From the NCBI RefSeq assembly GCF_001641265.1, contig NW_020167521.1, positions 1,054,001 to 1,118,000 of the forward strand: 64,000 nt of DNA. Direction: 5' to 3'. Shown piece after piece: positions 45,396 to 56,903 of this stretch. Each line of letters begins with the position of its first letter. Positions within the stretch are counted from its first letter, which is position 1. The DNA comes from Pseudogymnoascus destructans (lineage: Eukaryota; Ascomycota; Leotiomycetes; Thelebolales; Thelebolaceae). The translations under genes and the position numbers were made by a program. The notes under the pieces are model-generated. The model was given only the letters and a program-made list of their open reading frames with translations, had not been told where the DNA came from and made no database searches.

Positions 45396-45540
45396 GTGGC
45401 GGCGGTGGTAAGAGTAGCAGCGGCAGTGAGAATACCAGTGACAGCAGGAATGGCAGTGATAGCAGGAGTGGCAGTGACAGCAAGAATAGCAAGACAGTAA
45501 GAATAACAGTGGCAGTAAGAATAACAGTGGCAGTAAGAGT
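45396..45540. repeat. Degenerate triplet array 2
   Basis: Open on the plus strand as a Ser/Gly/Asp/Asn run (SSSGSENTSDSRNGSDSRSG), in a 65-codon ORF from 45392 that has no other support. Confidence 0.75.
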
Positions 45541-45810
45541 ATCCGCCTGCCCACTCGAGGGAGGGTTGGAGTGCAGGTCGACATCGTAGGGGAAGCTAAT
45601 GAGCTGTTGAAGAAGTGGCAATCCAGATCCTTAACATGAATCGCATTGCTCGAGGGTCTCACTTCATCGATTTGAATTGTTGCCCGTGTGAGAGTTTGTT
45701 TGTCTGCCAGCTCCGAAAGTCACCGTAGCTCTTTATCTCCATGCGCACGCACGCATGGACGTCGACGGCATAATGCCGAACCAACTAACTATATGCTTGC
45801 CCTGAGATCA

Positions 45811-46059
45811 ATAAACTAGCGTATGAACAAAGTATTAAAGAATTCGTACAGTATAAAGCGCCGTCGGAATATTCCAACTCTCCTCGCTATATCAAAGCTG
45901 CAAAGCACGTTCGGGAGTGAGGTAATAAGGACCAAGTGACGAAGACATTTCTCAAGACGCACTCAATCAGATGTATACACAATGATTATGTTTCTGCCCA
46001 GAATTTTGAGGGAAGGACAGCGAAGAGCAGCAGAGTAGTTGACTCCAGAGGTTCGTGCA
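45811..46059. repeat. Diverged direct repeat, copy B
   Basis: Partner of 44963-45212, same orientation, about 850 bp downstream; I estimate 65-70% identity by eye. Confidence 0.7.
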
Positions 46060-46318
46060 GCAGCCAATTCGGCATTTCGGGTAGATGAGAGTAGCAGCGG
46101 CGACGAGAAAACTCCAGCACAGCACAAGTTATCACAGTAGGAAGAGTCGAGCGCACCGCAGCTCCCCGAGATCTTCTCCTTCTCCGAGCCCTGCAATGAC
46201 AGCGTCCATCTTCGAGCCACAGTGCCGTGCTTGGCATCAAACAACTCGATGTCCCCCGTCGTGTGGTGATGGTTTTTGGTGATCCGAGGCCTTTACCTGC
46301 CCGTGGGAAGTCTGAGTA

Positions 46319-46416
46319 GAAGCGGTAATGCGGGTAAAAGGGGTAACGAGAGTAACAGTGGTGGCAAGAGTAGCAGCGGCAGCAAGAGCAATATGACAGT
46401 AACGACAGCAGCAACC
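46319..46416. repeat. Degenerate triplet array 3
   Basis: Same composition as arrays 1 and 2 (GGTAACGAGAGTAACAGTGG and similar), same orientation. Confidence 0.7.
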
Positions 46417-46886
46417 TCCGGTAACTCCAGCCATCCCTTAAGAACGGCTTCTTTGAGCTTCTCGTATATCAGCAATGGTGACATTTGGGTAACGATCGAA
46501 ATTTCAGTGCATGCCGTTTTTTACTTTAAGTCAAGCGAAGAAGTCATATTATATTATATTAGCTTCAACCACGGCACTCAGCACTCAGCGCAAAGTCAAT
46601 CCAGATTTAGACCTTCTGGGCGGTACGAGTGATAATGTGACTGCAATTAAATTATCTCTCATTCCCCATAATCCCCAGCGATATACAGCCAGCTATCAAT
46701 ACCCCCCCCTTATCGCCCGTCCAAAAAAATACAAGTCATTCCATTTCATCCCCCCCCGGCCCGCACCAAAAAAAAAACTCATTGTGATATCGTACAACAG
46801 TCATCATCCCACCCCAAAAGAAAAAGAGCAACCTAGCAAAGCAAAACCAGGACCCGTGCAAACTCCAGTGGAAACGATAAGTAAGC

Positions 46887-49800
46887 TCAAGTAGACTCCA
46901 TCGCGTCCTCGTCGTCTACCATGTCTAGGACGCGGGCGTACTGGACTGTGACGCGTTGGAGGTCGCGGAATTTGCCTGCGGGGATGGTTACTTTTCTGAT
47001 TCAGAACGAAAGATTGAGACGGGACAAACATACCAAGAATCAACACAACACCCTTCAACAACTCCCTCCGATCCCACCCACAAATCGTATCCCCCTCCGC
47101 CATCCACCCCTTCCCCTCCCCCTCCCCCTCCCCGCCCTCAAGAATCCCCCCCAACAACCCCCTCAATAGCTCTTCCACCTTCCCCTTCGCACCCTCCGCT
47201 CCGAGACGCTTCGCATACATATACAGATACAACCTAAACTCGTCCCTCGCCCCCAGCCCCAGGGCACCCGCCACCCGATTCTCCAGATGCGCGACACTAA
47301 CTGCACTTTCGAACCTCTCGAAGCCAGGGCGCGGTAACACACCCTTGACGAGGCGCTGGAGCATGTATGCGCGCCCCTTGAGCAGTACTTCCGCCGTTGT
47401 ATGGCGCTCCAAGTGCGGGATTATACCAGCAGACACCAGCGTCTCGGGCGCGGAAGAGGTAGACGGCCCGCCGACGGCAGTGCTCTGCAGAGCAGACACA
47501 GAGGAATCATTACTATTCCAATACTGCGACCCCACAGCCCACCAAGCCTCACTGAGGCGCTGCCACACATACAGCGCAGGCGCATAAGCAAACCCATCTC
47601 CATTCGTGAGCGTAACCACAATATTCCCCGTCGAATTCAGATGCGCGGACGTAATCCCCGGCCCCGGCACCGTATGCGCCGACAGCGATTTCACCGCCGC
47701 ATCCAGCACCGGCGCGAGCGACACAGGCGGATGCGGCGACGACAGCGTACGGATGTTCCAGACGTGACACATTCCCACCGCCGTGATGCAGAGGAGCCAC
47801 CACCCGCGACATTCGAGGATGACGGGCTGGGCTTCGAGGACGAGGGCGTTGAGGAGGCGGCGGCCGGCGGGGGTCCAGACGTAGAGGGACCCGTCTTCGC
47901 AGGCGGCGGCCCAGAGGTTCTTGTTTCCTGTTACGAGGAGGACGGGGCGGGGGAGGAAGTCTTGCCAGAGAACTGCGGAGCGCTTGAGGGCTGTGATACG
48001 TGTAGGTTCATTGGCGTGTGCGCCTGTGCGCGCGTCATTGCGGGCTTCGAATATGACATCGTCCGCATTTTTCGCGGCGTCGTCAGGTGCTGCGCCATTG
48101 GAGAGGGGTTTCGTGGTAGGCAGGCCACCACGGTTGAGGGAGCGGAGGATGTGCGTGCGCACTTTCGGGACGGAGAGGCGCGTCTGCGAGACGGACATGA
48201 CGGGGTCCACGACGGCGGGGCGGATGAATTCGGGGGTTACTTCCTGGCCGCGGGTGGGTGTTGCGGTGGCGGGTTCGACGCCGTCGACGCCGTTGCGCAT
48301 GATCGGGATGGTGCCGTTGGTGCTGGTGCCGTTGACGCGTTTGCTACCGGTTTCGTCGTCGTCGCCGCCTTCGAGGACTACGGCTTTGCGCTTGTTGCCG
48401 AGGAGCATGGATGCGAGGCCGCCGGAGGGGAGGCCGTCGTAGGGCTTGGAGAGGTCGAGGATGGATTGGGGGGCTTCACCTATGGCGTTGCTTGAGCTTG
48501 CTGCCATGAGCTGGGATTGCGGTAGTGAAGATTGCCCGGTGCCAGAGGATGATACCAAGAGGGGAGCTACCCTCTTCTTTCCCTCCTTCGTGATCGTTAC
48601 TCTCTTCTTCATTGCTTCGATCTTGGCAGCATTCGTCTCCTCTGCCGGCGGTGTAGGCGCGGCATCTTTGTCCGTCCCATTTGTTGCAGGCGTTGAAGCC
48701 CCCTTACTATCAGCAGCCTTGCTATCACCGTTTGTGACCGAAACCTCGTTCTTTTCCGGGCGCGCCTCAGTAGCTCCATCGCCCATCAGCGCACCCATCC
48801 TCCATTCAGCTCCGCGAAGTTCTCCGGCTCTACTCCGCTCCTCTAGACGAAGACCTGCGACGTCTTCAATAACGCCCACGCCCTTCCGGCCAACGCCGAA
48901 GCGTTGCAACACCTTGTCATTCTCCTCGATCCGAGCCACATAGCCCAGATCTCCGAGTTCAAAGGCAACAGCAAGGATAGTCCCATCTAAACTAGTGACG
49001 ACCAGGGTCCGTCCATCCGGTGTCCAGGCAAGATCGGAAATAGATTTTTGAGCAAGGTCTTGTACAATGACCAGCGGCCTCGACGTGCTCGTATTCCAAA
49101 CCGTCAACGCCTTATCCTGACCAGCACAGGCAATCACAGATGTCAAAGGCTGCGTACTGAAGCCATTGGCATCCGTATCCTCCGGCCCTTGCGCCTTGGG
49201 GCTGAACAATCTCGGAGCAAACGCACACACCTCTACCGGGCCCTCATGGCCGATGAGCGCGATATCGCTATCCCACAGACTGCGATTAATGATCGCCACA
49301 GAGCTGACAGGTCCATTGACCGAGTTCGCAGCAGCGATATGGTTCCCATCCGGACTCCACGAACAGCGACGAAAGTATGTAGTGAGAGGGCTCGATTTAA
49401 ACGGATTCGCAATGGTATGCTCGAGGACGAAATTATTCACCATATCATGCGCCGTGGCGTTCGGCGCGGGGGATGTAAAGCGGAAGATTTTGATGGTGCG
49501 GTCGTCGCTCGCCGTTGCGAAGTATTTGTTCGCGGGGTCGAAGGTGATGCCCTTGACGTGACTTTGGTGCACGGAAAGGGTCTTCAGCTTCTCGAACGTA
49601 TGACCGGACCACACCACGATTTTGGAATCGAGGCCAACTGACACCAGGATCGAGGAGTCGTAGGACCATGCTAGGTCTTGCACGTCGTTATCGTGTCCGA
49701 TGAGACGTCTGAGGATCTTCCAATTTTCGACTGGCGGAGGTTCGTTGGTGCCTGGATGATTATTAGCCCATCTCCCTACTTCATCTCCCCATTCTCCTGT

Positions 49801-50244
49801 ATTCCGCCCCGCCCCTCGTTTCTTGTATATAACTCACCGAAACTTGCCCCATGCGCCGGGGGCTCTTTCTCCAAGTGATAAACGCAAATAATCTTGTCGT
49901 CGGCGCCACTAGCCAGCCAGCGGCCATCGGGGCTAAACCTGACCGTATGAATTGTGCCACTATGGTAGCTCATATGGCACAGCTGCTTCGGGCCCCTGTA
50001 CTCTGTATTCGCCGCATTGCGGATAGCCTCCATGCTCCAGATGCGCACATGGCCATCGCCGGCCGCCGTCGCGACACGGCTTCCATCGGGCGAGACGTGA
50101 CAGGAGTAGACCTCGAAGTCCTTCTGCTCGCCTGGACCTCAGTTAGTTATATGGCTCCTTGTACTGGGGGCACCAGGGAAAGCATCGGTGGGAGGCGAGG
50201 GACGTACCGCTGTGCGTCAGCCACGCCGGTCGGATGAAATGCAT
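46887..50244 (-). CDS. HIR1: Histone chaperone HIR1/HIRA
   Basis: Four exons read 50208-50244, 49838-50131, 47034-49751 and 46887-46975, with introns of 76, 86 and 58 nt, giving 1,045 aa. MHFIRPAWLTHSGEQKDFEV starts a WD40 propeller to about residue 370, with VATAAGDGHVRIWSME, WLASGADDKIICVYHLE, ILVSVGLDSKIVVWSG and YFATASDDRTIKIFRF. A disordered middle contains TRLSVPKVRTHI, and the Hira domain lies at about residues 650-950 (GGLPTTKPL, LWAAACEDGSLYVWTPAGRR). The last exon reads GKFRDLQRVTVQYARVLD. The HIR complex deposits H3-H4 independently of replication and represses histone genes. Two closer acceptors in the last intron give a premature stop or a less conserved join, so CCGCAG was chosen. 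Confidence 0.95.
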
Positions 50245-51400
50245 GTTTGCGCGCTTAGTGTGGGACTGGCATGGTACGGCGTGGTGATGTCGTCAATCGA
50301 CTCTGGTGATGGCTTGAGGTCGCGCGTCTGTGGGGGTACCGCGGAATTGTGTCCTGGCGCGATTCGTGAGGGAGACATTTAGCCGCGGTGCACGCACCCC
50401 TAGTAGCGCGAGGCTAGGTGCAAGGCTGGGATAGGCTGGGGGTCTTGATGATGTTTACTTCCGGATTGCTTGGAATGGGAACATGCACTGAAAGGCGTAC
50501 AATATGTCCCCCCCAAAAAAAAGAAGGCGTGCATTGCACAGTGCTGCTCTGTGTACCTTGGAGGTGAGGTGGTTTGAAAACGAAGGCTTCGGGAAAACGG
50601 CAATGATGATAGGAGAAGTTTCTGGATATTCTACTCCATCTCACGCAATTTCGGTGTCCCACATCATGCCCATGGTGTACTGAGATATGCTTATAGGCCT
50701 ACTTATAATCACTTGTAGCGAAAGGCTTATGTGCATATTCTACAGCCATGCAGTGCCGGCTTTTGTATTCCTCGGTCAGTATCCAAGCAAGCCTTTGTCC
50801 CACCAACCGCCACGTCAAAAGCGTGCGACAACGGATAGCCAACTTCCACCGCCGTCGTTGCCAACTTCGAGAGGACTTTATAAAGAACATCTGCCCTATA
50901 TTTATACTAGTGCTCTTCGCTGGAGGCCACATCAACGAGTCGTGACTATCTCTGCAATAGGGAGGAGGGGCTGTGTGGGAGGGGGGGACTGGAGTCCTAC
51001 ATACTCGCTGTCCAGTAGCACTGGTGCGATGTGATACTGGTAGTTCTCGTAGCAGCGAGGGTCTACGAGAAGTTGTGGGAAGCACTAGAGTCGCCGCAGA
51101 AAACGAAGGGATTCCCGGCCGCAGTCGAATGGAGAAGGGGTCTCAAACGCTGTAGCACGGGTGGTCCCCATGACGGGCGTTGCTTAAATTTAGAGTCTTG
51201 CTGGTGCCAGTAAGTCTTGATTCTTCTCCTATCAGTTGGGCACCATGGAAGGACAGGGTCGACCCGGTGAGCATCTGAGACCAAGGCATCCGGCGAGCCG
51301 AAGAGCGAGTCCAAAGGGAGATGAAGTCTTTCCCAGGCGATTCATGGGAGAAGTGGAAGGTGGGGATGCCATAGGGCAGGATACATGCATCGGAGTTTGG

Positions 51401-51478
51401 GTGCAGATAGTTACAGATAGTGCAGATAGTGCAGATAGTGCAGATAGTGCAGATAGTGCAATAGTGCAGATAGTGCAG
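51401..51478. repeat. GTGCAGATA nonamer repeat
   Basis: About eight head-to-tail copies of GTGCAGATA, with one changed and one shortened copy. Confidence 0.9.
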
Positions 51479-51624
51479 GATAGCACAACAGGAGAGTCGG
51501 TACGCTTTTGACGACAATGAGTGTACAAGTTTCTGCGGTTTCTACTCCACATTGAGTATATTGAGATTATGGTTTTTGGGTCAGCAATGAGCAATGTTAT
51601 GTCATCCTCATCTTCCCTAAGGGA

Positions 51625-51701
51625 TGCGCCAGGCGCGGATACAAGTCCGGCTTCACATAACTTCCCTATGCGATGCCGGACTTCTATCCGCGCCTGGCGC
51701 A
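51625..51701. repeat. 27-bp inverted repeat (hairpin)
   Basis: Arms 51625-51651 and 51675-51701 match at 26 of 27 positions around a 23-bp spacer. The arms begin TGCGCCAGGCGCGGATA. See findings. Confidence 0.85.
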
Positions 51702-52030
51702 CGGAACATTAAGTGGCCGGTACCCGCGTTAGTTGACTCCACTACTCGTACCTCAGCTAGACAAGGTACTCGTACTGTACTCTGTACTCTGTAGGTACTT
51801 CACCAACTAGGCGGGATTCCTGCGTAACCCCGCATAGTTCTTGCGTAAATGGTCCCACTTTTAATGTACCCACGCAGGTAACGAGGTACCTGCGCTTTAG
51901 GGGCTTGCGGAATATAAAAACGCTCTAGTCGGACTACGCATACTGTGCCATAGTCAATACGGAGATACGCTTCTGTTTACGGAGTACATCTAAGACATTT
52001 TTTGATTTTGTCCACAGAGCCCACACCACG

Positions 52031-52075
52031 CCCCCCCCACCCCAACCCCCCCCCCAACCCCCCAACCCCCCCAAC
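52031..52075. repeat. C-rich tract (possible G-quadruplex on the minus strand)
   Basis: Five or more runs of 4-11 cytosines separated by one or two adenines. Confidence 0.85.
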
Positions 52076-52395
52076 GGTCATGGATTCCCTGCCGTGATCT
52101 GCCACCCAAGACCTCTTTATGCTGGGTGACCCCTCGTGCTTTCCTCGCTGTCTGACCCAGCGCATACCTTTACGTATACAGAGCATATGAGCACTGCATT
52201 GCATGAGGATTGGCTCTTCAGCTAAAACAACTACTGCCGGATCCGTCGCCTCCCCCACACGTCATTGCCACCCTTAAGACCTCCACTACCTACCACCGAC
52301 AGGCGAAGTCGAGCTCGAAGAAAGAAATATCGATGGCGTTGCAATGATCTCTTGGTTTTGACCTATACTCTCGTTGACCCCCCCAATCCCCACAG

Positions 52396-55300
52396 ATGGG
52401 TCTCATATCATCTATCTTCGGCGGGAAGACGGCCCAGGAGATGCCGGCTGAGCCAAAACGAAAGAATGCGAAGCCGCGGACTAAGTCGAAAAAACCGAAC
52501 AAATTATCGAAGCCCAGGACGAATACGTCAGCGAATAATCTGCTGGATGTGCCTGGAGGCGGGGTTTCGAGGAAGAGCTCGCTAGCGGGTGTTCATGCGA
52601 GGGGGAAGAGAAGATCGAGCAGTGTTCCTGCGAGATCTGATGTAGACCTTCCATTCACAGAAGATGTGGGAGGAGATTCTGGATTGGATCGTGGGAGGCA
52701 GCAAGAGAGGGATAAGAGGGCGTCGAGGCTGAGCAGCTTGTTTCGAAGCAAATCGAGCACGCCTGGGTCGATAGTGCTCCAGGGTAGGCCAGAGGATAAA
52801 TGGATCTTAGACGACAATGGTGGAGTTGAGGCGTTGGATAATTCGGATCCGCTGCGTAGATATTCGCAGCTGGGGCTTGCAGGTTATGCTCAGGATCTGC
52901 CTACGGATAGTCAATGCTCAGTAACTGACAGGTAAGTTTATTCAAACGCTTCATTCAGCCGCACAACGGTATACAGAACATCGATATGCAGAAAGCTAAC
53001 CCCTGATCCAGCACACCGGATTTGCACAGATCCCCAAGCTATATAAGATACCAACAAGCTCGACTCTCCCTTGTTGCCGAAACATCATCCGCTGTTCAAA
53101 TAAATGATACCCTGCGCCGCCAGCACCTTGCCGAAACAGAAGCTATCCTGACGAGAAATGCAAGTGTCGACTCGAGAGACTCAAATGCATCTAACCGCTA
53201 CTCGATGAGATCGGGCACATCTCCCGCTCGATCCGCCCGCATGAGCTCAACAGAACAAGTGCACATTCAACCAGAAAACTATACCTCCCACTCAGCTCGC
53301 CGCCGCTCCCACCTCACGCCCGGCGTTGCAACGAGAATGGGCGAGGCCAGCAAAGGGTCACGTTCTTCGCGGCTGCAGAAGCAAAATCCGAAGGCACGGA
53401 GACAACCAGCAGCTGAACCGGAATACAGCCAGACATTCACCCACCATTTCGAAAGGTCAAAAACACTGCCTAGTGAGGAGGAAATATATAGTTACTACGA
53501 CCAGGCTAAGGCAAGCGAAAGCCCCGTAGAGGACCTGGAGATGTTGGCACCGCTCCAGAAACGGCGGTTTAGAGAAGACATCACAAGCACGCAGAGGATG
53601 AGCACGCCAACGGATTTGAGGCATATTGGTAGCTTTGAGCTGGGTAGCCTTAGGATCATGAATGGTGTCGCGACACCAAATGCGGCAAACACACCAAAGG
53701 CGCGAAGGGCACTACCTGCAGATAGTGAAGCAGACGATGTCTCTCTACGGACGACAGCAATGAGCCTCGCTAGCTTGGCACGGCATCCGTGGGAACAAGG
53801 GAAGACGCATGAAGTCAAACAACCCAGGGAGCCAGAAATCACAGTCAACCTTGCAGACCAACTCACCGTTGACCCGCTCTCCAGAAACCCAAGCACGGCA
53901 ACAAAGCAATCAGCCTACTCAGACGTCCTGGCAATCAGCAGAGCGTCGTCGCAGCGTCTAGAAACGGCACCGCAGATACCCGGCGGTGCTAGCGAGCTTG
54001 CTGAGTTCTACCGACTGGATATTGATTTCCTTCCCAGCTTGTTCACTGCTGATTTATCAATGCCGTCGACCCCTAGATTGGAAACTTCATCTAAACGCAC
54101 ATCTGAGGAATACGAACTATTTGAGGACGCTAGGTCACATCTTGAAGTATTTGAGGACGCCAAGTCGGAGCTTGGAGTGCCCGATCGGCGCAGCCCTATT
54201 TCTGAACCCCCGAGAAGGCAAGACGACGAGCTGTACTTTCCTGCTGTCGAAACCATGCCGCAACGCCGTCCTGCGCAAACAATGTATACCTCGACGCACG
54301 CACGTCTTGAACCGTTGGCTGTCCCCGATAGTGGGTATAACTCTTATACTTCCCTGGCATCGGTGCAGCCATCCGGGTCACTGTCGAAACTGAGGAATGC
54401 CTCGGAGTCTCCTACTGAACTTGATGGTTATCAGGTAGCTCGACCAGCTGAATTTGAGGTGTCTTCTAAACCTAGAGTCCCCAAAACGGACTATTGGAGG
54501 ACGCAGCATGCTCCGAGCGAGTTGGCTGGAGAATCTCGTGCAGAACCAATAGTGCCACCGCCGGTGGAAGCAGCTCCATCTGAGCCCCAACGAAGTCAGA
54601 TGCCGCGGCCCCCGATCCCAACGACGGTTGCCCACGTGGATGCTTCATTGGAGTCCCAACCAGAAGCTGAGCTTGCCAAATCTACCAGCAAATCCGCACC
54701 TACATCTCCCAAGCACCGGTCTCCAGGCAAAGTTTTACAAAAGTCGTCTCGAGCTCGCCCAAATTCGCTAGCAGCTCAAGGCCGTGCTAATTCCGAAGAC
54801 GCGATTACCCCCGTCAAGAAGAAGTGGCAGAGACACAGCACCCAGTTGAGCTCCGAAGTTCCCATCATGGTGCAAAAGGTTGACGAGCTGGAGAAGACAA
54901 AAGTCCCGCCCGTGCCAAAACGACTTTCTCTCACGTTCAAAGAGCGCGCAAGCAGGTTCTCCTCCGGATTGAAACATACAACAACAATGCCCGACACCGT
55001 CGAGCCCACGGAAGCGGAATCAAAACCCGCCGCCCCTCCAACAAAAGAGGAAGTCCAGCGCTCAATCCGCCGCCAGTCCTCTCCCGCTATGCCAGGAATC
55101 CGACTCGTAACAGCTGCCCCGTCCTACTACGCCCCCGCACCAACACCCACCCCCCCCACAAAATCACCCAGACCCCTCTCGTCCCCCCCACCAAAAAGCA
55201 CCAACAAAGCCCCCCGCGCCGACCTCGAGCGCCACATGACAAACGCAAGCACCATCACCAGCTCCCTCGGGAAGAGTCCCTACAACGCTGGCGCCTCTGC

Positions 55301-55913
55301 CATCTCCCCAGCGCCAGCCGCACCAGCCAGGGCCCCACCTAGCGGCAACCATCCCCGCCGCGACCGCACCGGCCGCCTCATCGGCATGGACGAAGAATCC
55401 GCCTCCAACTTCGCGCGCGCCCGCAGCCAGGTACGCGCCGCCGAGCGGGCCCAAGAGGCTGAGAGGAGAGAGGTGCTGGTGACTCGCATGGCGCCGCCTG
55501 TCCCGTCGCTGATGGTGCTAGCGGCGAGGCAGAGTCCGTTGATGAAAGGTAAGCGCGAGAAAATCGGCCCTCCACCCTCGCTGATGAACGGACGGAACCG
55601 TAAGCACGGCATCCTCGGTTTCTGGAGCGAGTCCTCGTCTTCCAGCTCATCGAAAGACGGGCAACAAATCGACATTCCCAAGCGTCCCATGCCTATGGGC
55701 CCCGTCGGATCCTCTGGCGAGATCCCCGCCGTCCTGTCGGCGAAGAGCGCGGGGTTCACGACGCCGGTGGGGATAAGTTTGCCGTCTATGGCGCCGCAGT
55801 GGAGGGGGCCGAGTCCGGCGGAGCTGGCGGAGATGGCGTTGAAGGCGAGGAAGGAGGGGAGGTTGAGTGTCGAGGGGGGGAGGAGGAGTGTGAGTGCTAA
55901 TGGGGTTTATTAG
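52396..55913 (+). CDS. Large disordered fungal protein with a myristoylation-like N-terminus
   Basis: Two exons, 52396-52931 and 53012-55913 (80-nt intron ending GATCCAG), give 1,145 aa. It starts MGLISSIFGG: Gly2 with Ser5 and Ser6 fits an N-myristoylation site, followed by a Lys/Arg-rich stretch (PKRKNAKPRTKSKKPNK) that would hold it to acidic membranes. The rest is Ser/Pro/Arg-rich and mostly disordered. Ordered-looking islands are SPSYIRYQQARLSLVAET, ELAEFYRLDIDFLPSLF and, near the C-terminus, FNARARSQ-like and MLKARKEG-like helices. No named domain is recognised. I take it as a filamentous-fungus-specific scaffold, possibly at the plasma membrane; that role is inference. Confidence 0.82.
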
Positions 55914-56531
55914 AAGGGGGGTAAGGTGGGGAATTGGGGGGAGAGGCCGGGGTCGGTGATGAGTGAGAGTGAGCCGAAGGGGAAGGGGAGGAGGAGGGGG
56001 TGGAGTTAGATCGAGGAAGGAGGGGGAGGTTTGAGGTGGGGGTCAAATCTCGGATTTGGAGAAACCCAGGCTGCTGCATATACAAAGGCACTACAGCACA
56101 GCACCTCTTTTTGTCATATTCGTATACCGGCGTTTTTTTGGATTTTGTTTTTCTGTATGGATTACGAATGGAAAGGATGGAAGGCAGCTGAGGCCGGACA
56201 TTTGATGAGCATACGACATGATTTTTTCGCGCATACATACCAACTACAATGATAGGTAGTACGTATATAATATTTTTTTTTTTACTTGGGGGGCATACAT
56301 GGGGTGGGGAAGGATGGATTGGGGGGGTAGGTAGGGGATATAGTGTAATGTATATGCGTCGAATTTCACCTGATCTTTCTCGACGGAAGTGATACTGATG
56401 CTGGCGGTTCGAAGCTCTTGACTCTAAAACACCACGAAAACCACCTAACTCCACTATTGGGTTGGGATTTGGTGGTTTGATGCAGACGTCGCTTTGCGAA
56501 GTAAATTTGGTGGGGGGAGGTGGCGGTGGTG

Positions 56532-56556
56532 AGCACGTACGAGCATCGTACGTGCT
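56532..56556. repeat. Perfect 11-bp hairpin
   Basis: AGCACGTACGA and TCGTACGTGCT face each other across a GCA loop. Outside, GTGGTG and CACCAC extend the stem after a GGTT bulge. Confidence 0.85.
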
Positions 56557-56843
56557 GGTTCACCACTGTATATAGCAGTCTATACAAACGGCGAACATTT
56601 GATCTGATTGTTTGTTGTACGGTAAAGATGTTCCGTGGGATCTACGCCTGGAACCGAGTGAATTGGGTGAGGAGCGGTTGTTGGCTGGGCGCCGTCGCTG
56701 TTTAAATACCCCGTTGCCTGTTCAATTCGTCTAGAGCATTGATCGCCCGGCTAGAGACGTTGGATGTGCTTTTCAACCTTTAGAAAGGAATTATGTTCAG
56801 TATGGGGCCGTATGACGATACGACAGGCATATAATAGCTTTTC

Positions 56844-56903
56844 AAGGAGTCGGCTTCTAAGGAGTCGGCTTCTAAGGAGTCGGCTTCCAAGGAGTCAGCT
56901 TCC
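56844..56903. repeat. Four 15-bp tandem copies
   Basis: The unit AAGGAGTCGGCTTCT is repeated four times, the last two copies with single changes. The plus strand reads (KESAS)4 and continues open to 57086 without an upstream ATG. The minus strand reads SLEAD repeats inside a 69-codon ORF. Confidence 0.85.

Larger units (their letters stand above)
44293..46886. other. Repeat-rich 2.6 kb convergent intergenic block
   Basis: Lies between the 3' ends of two converging genes, where this genome usually has under 0.5 kb. It holds three degenerate triplet arrays and two diverged copies of a roughly 250-bp segment (separate entries). No complete gene could be assembled. Confidence 0.7.
50245..52395. 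other. Intergenic, 2.15 kb, with several repeats
   Basis: Holds the HIR1 promoter on the left and the promoter of the 1,145-aa protein gene on the right. Between them are a 9-bp repeat, a 27-bp inverted repeat, a cluster of GTAC-containing motifs (51760-51890) and a C-rich tract. ORFs of up to 156 codons occur but overlap one another on both strands across the repeats and are not supported. Confidence 0.6.

Noticed and set aside
46976..47033. Shorter last intron in HIR1 using TCAG or AAAAG acceptors
   Set aside because: The first gives an immediate stop and the second adds five residues that interrupt the conserved block; the CCGCAG acceptor yields ILGKFRDLQR in frame.
47401..48495. 364-codon plus-strand ORF antisense to HIR1
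   Set aside because: Composition is Gly/Val/Arg/Asp-rich nonsense typical of the complement of a coding exon; the opposite strand has clear HIRA homology.
51232..51702. 156-codon minus-strand ORF through the GTGCAGATA repeat
   Set aside because: Its middle is only the translated repeat (ALSALSALS...), an overlapping ORF exists in another frame, and no homology is visible.
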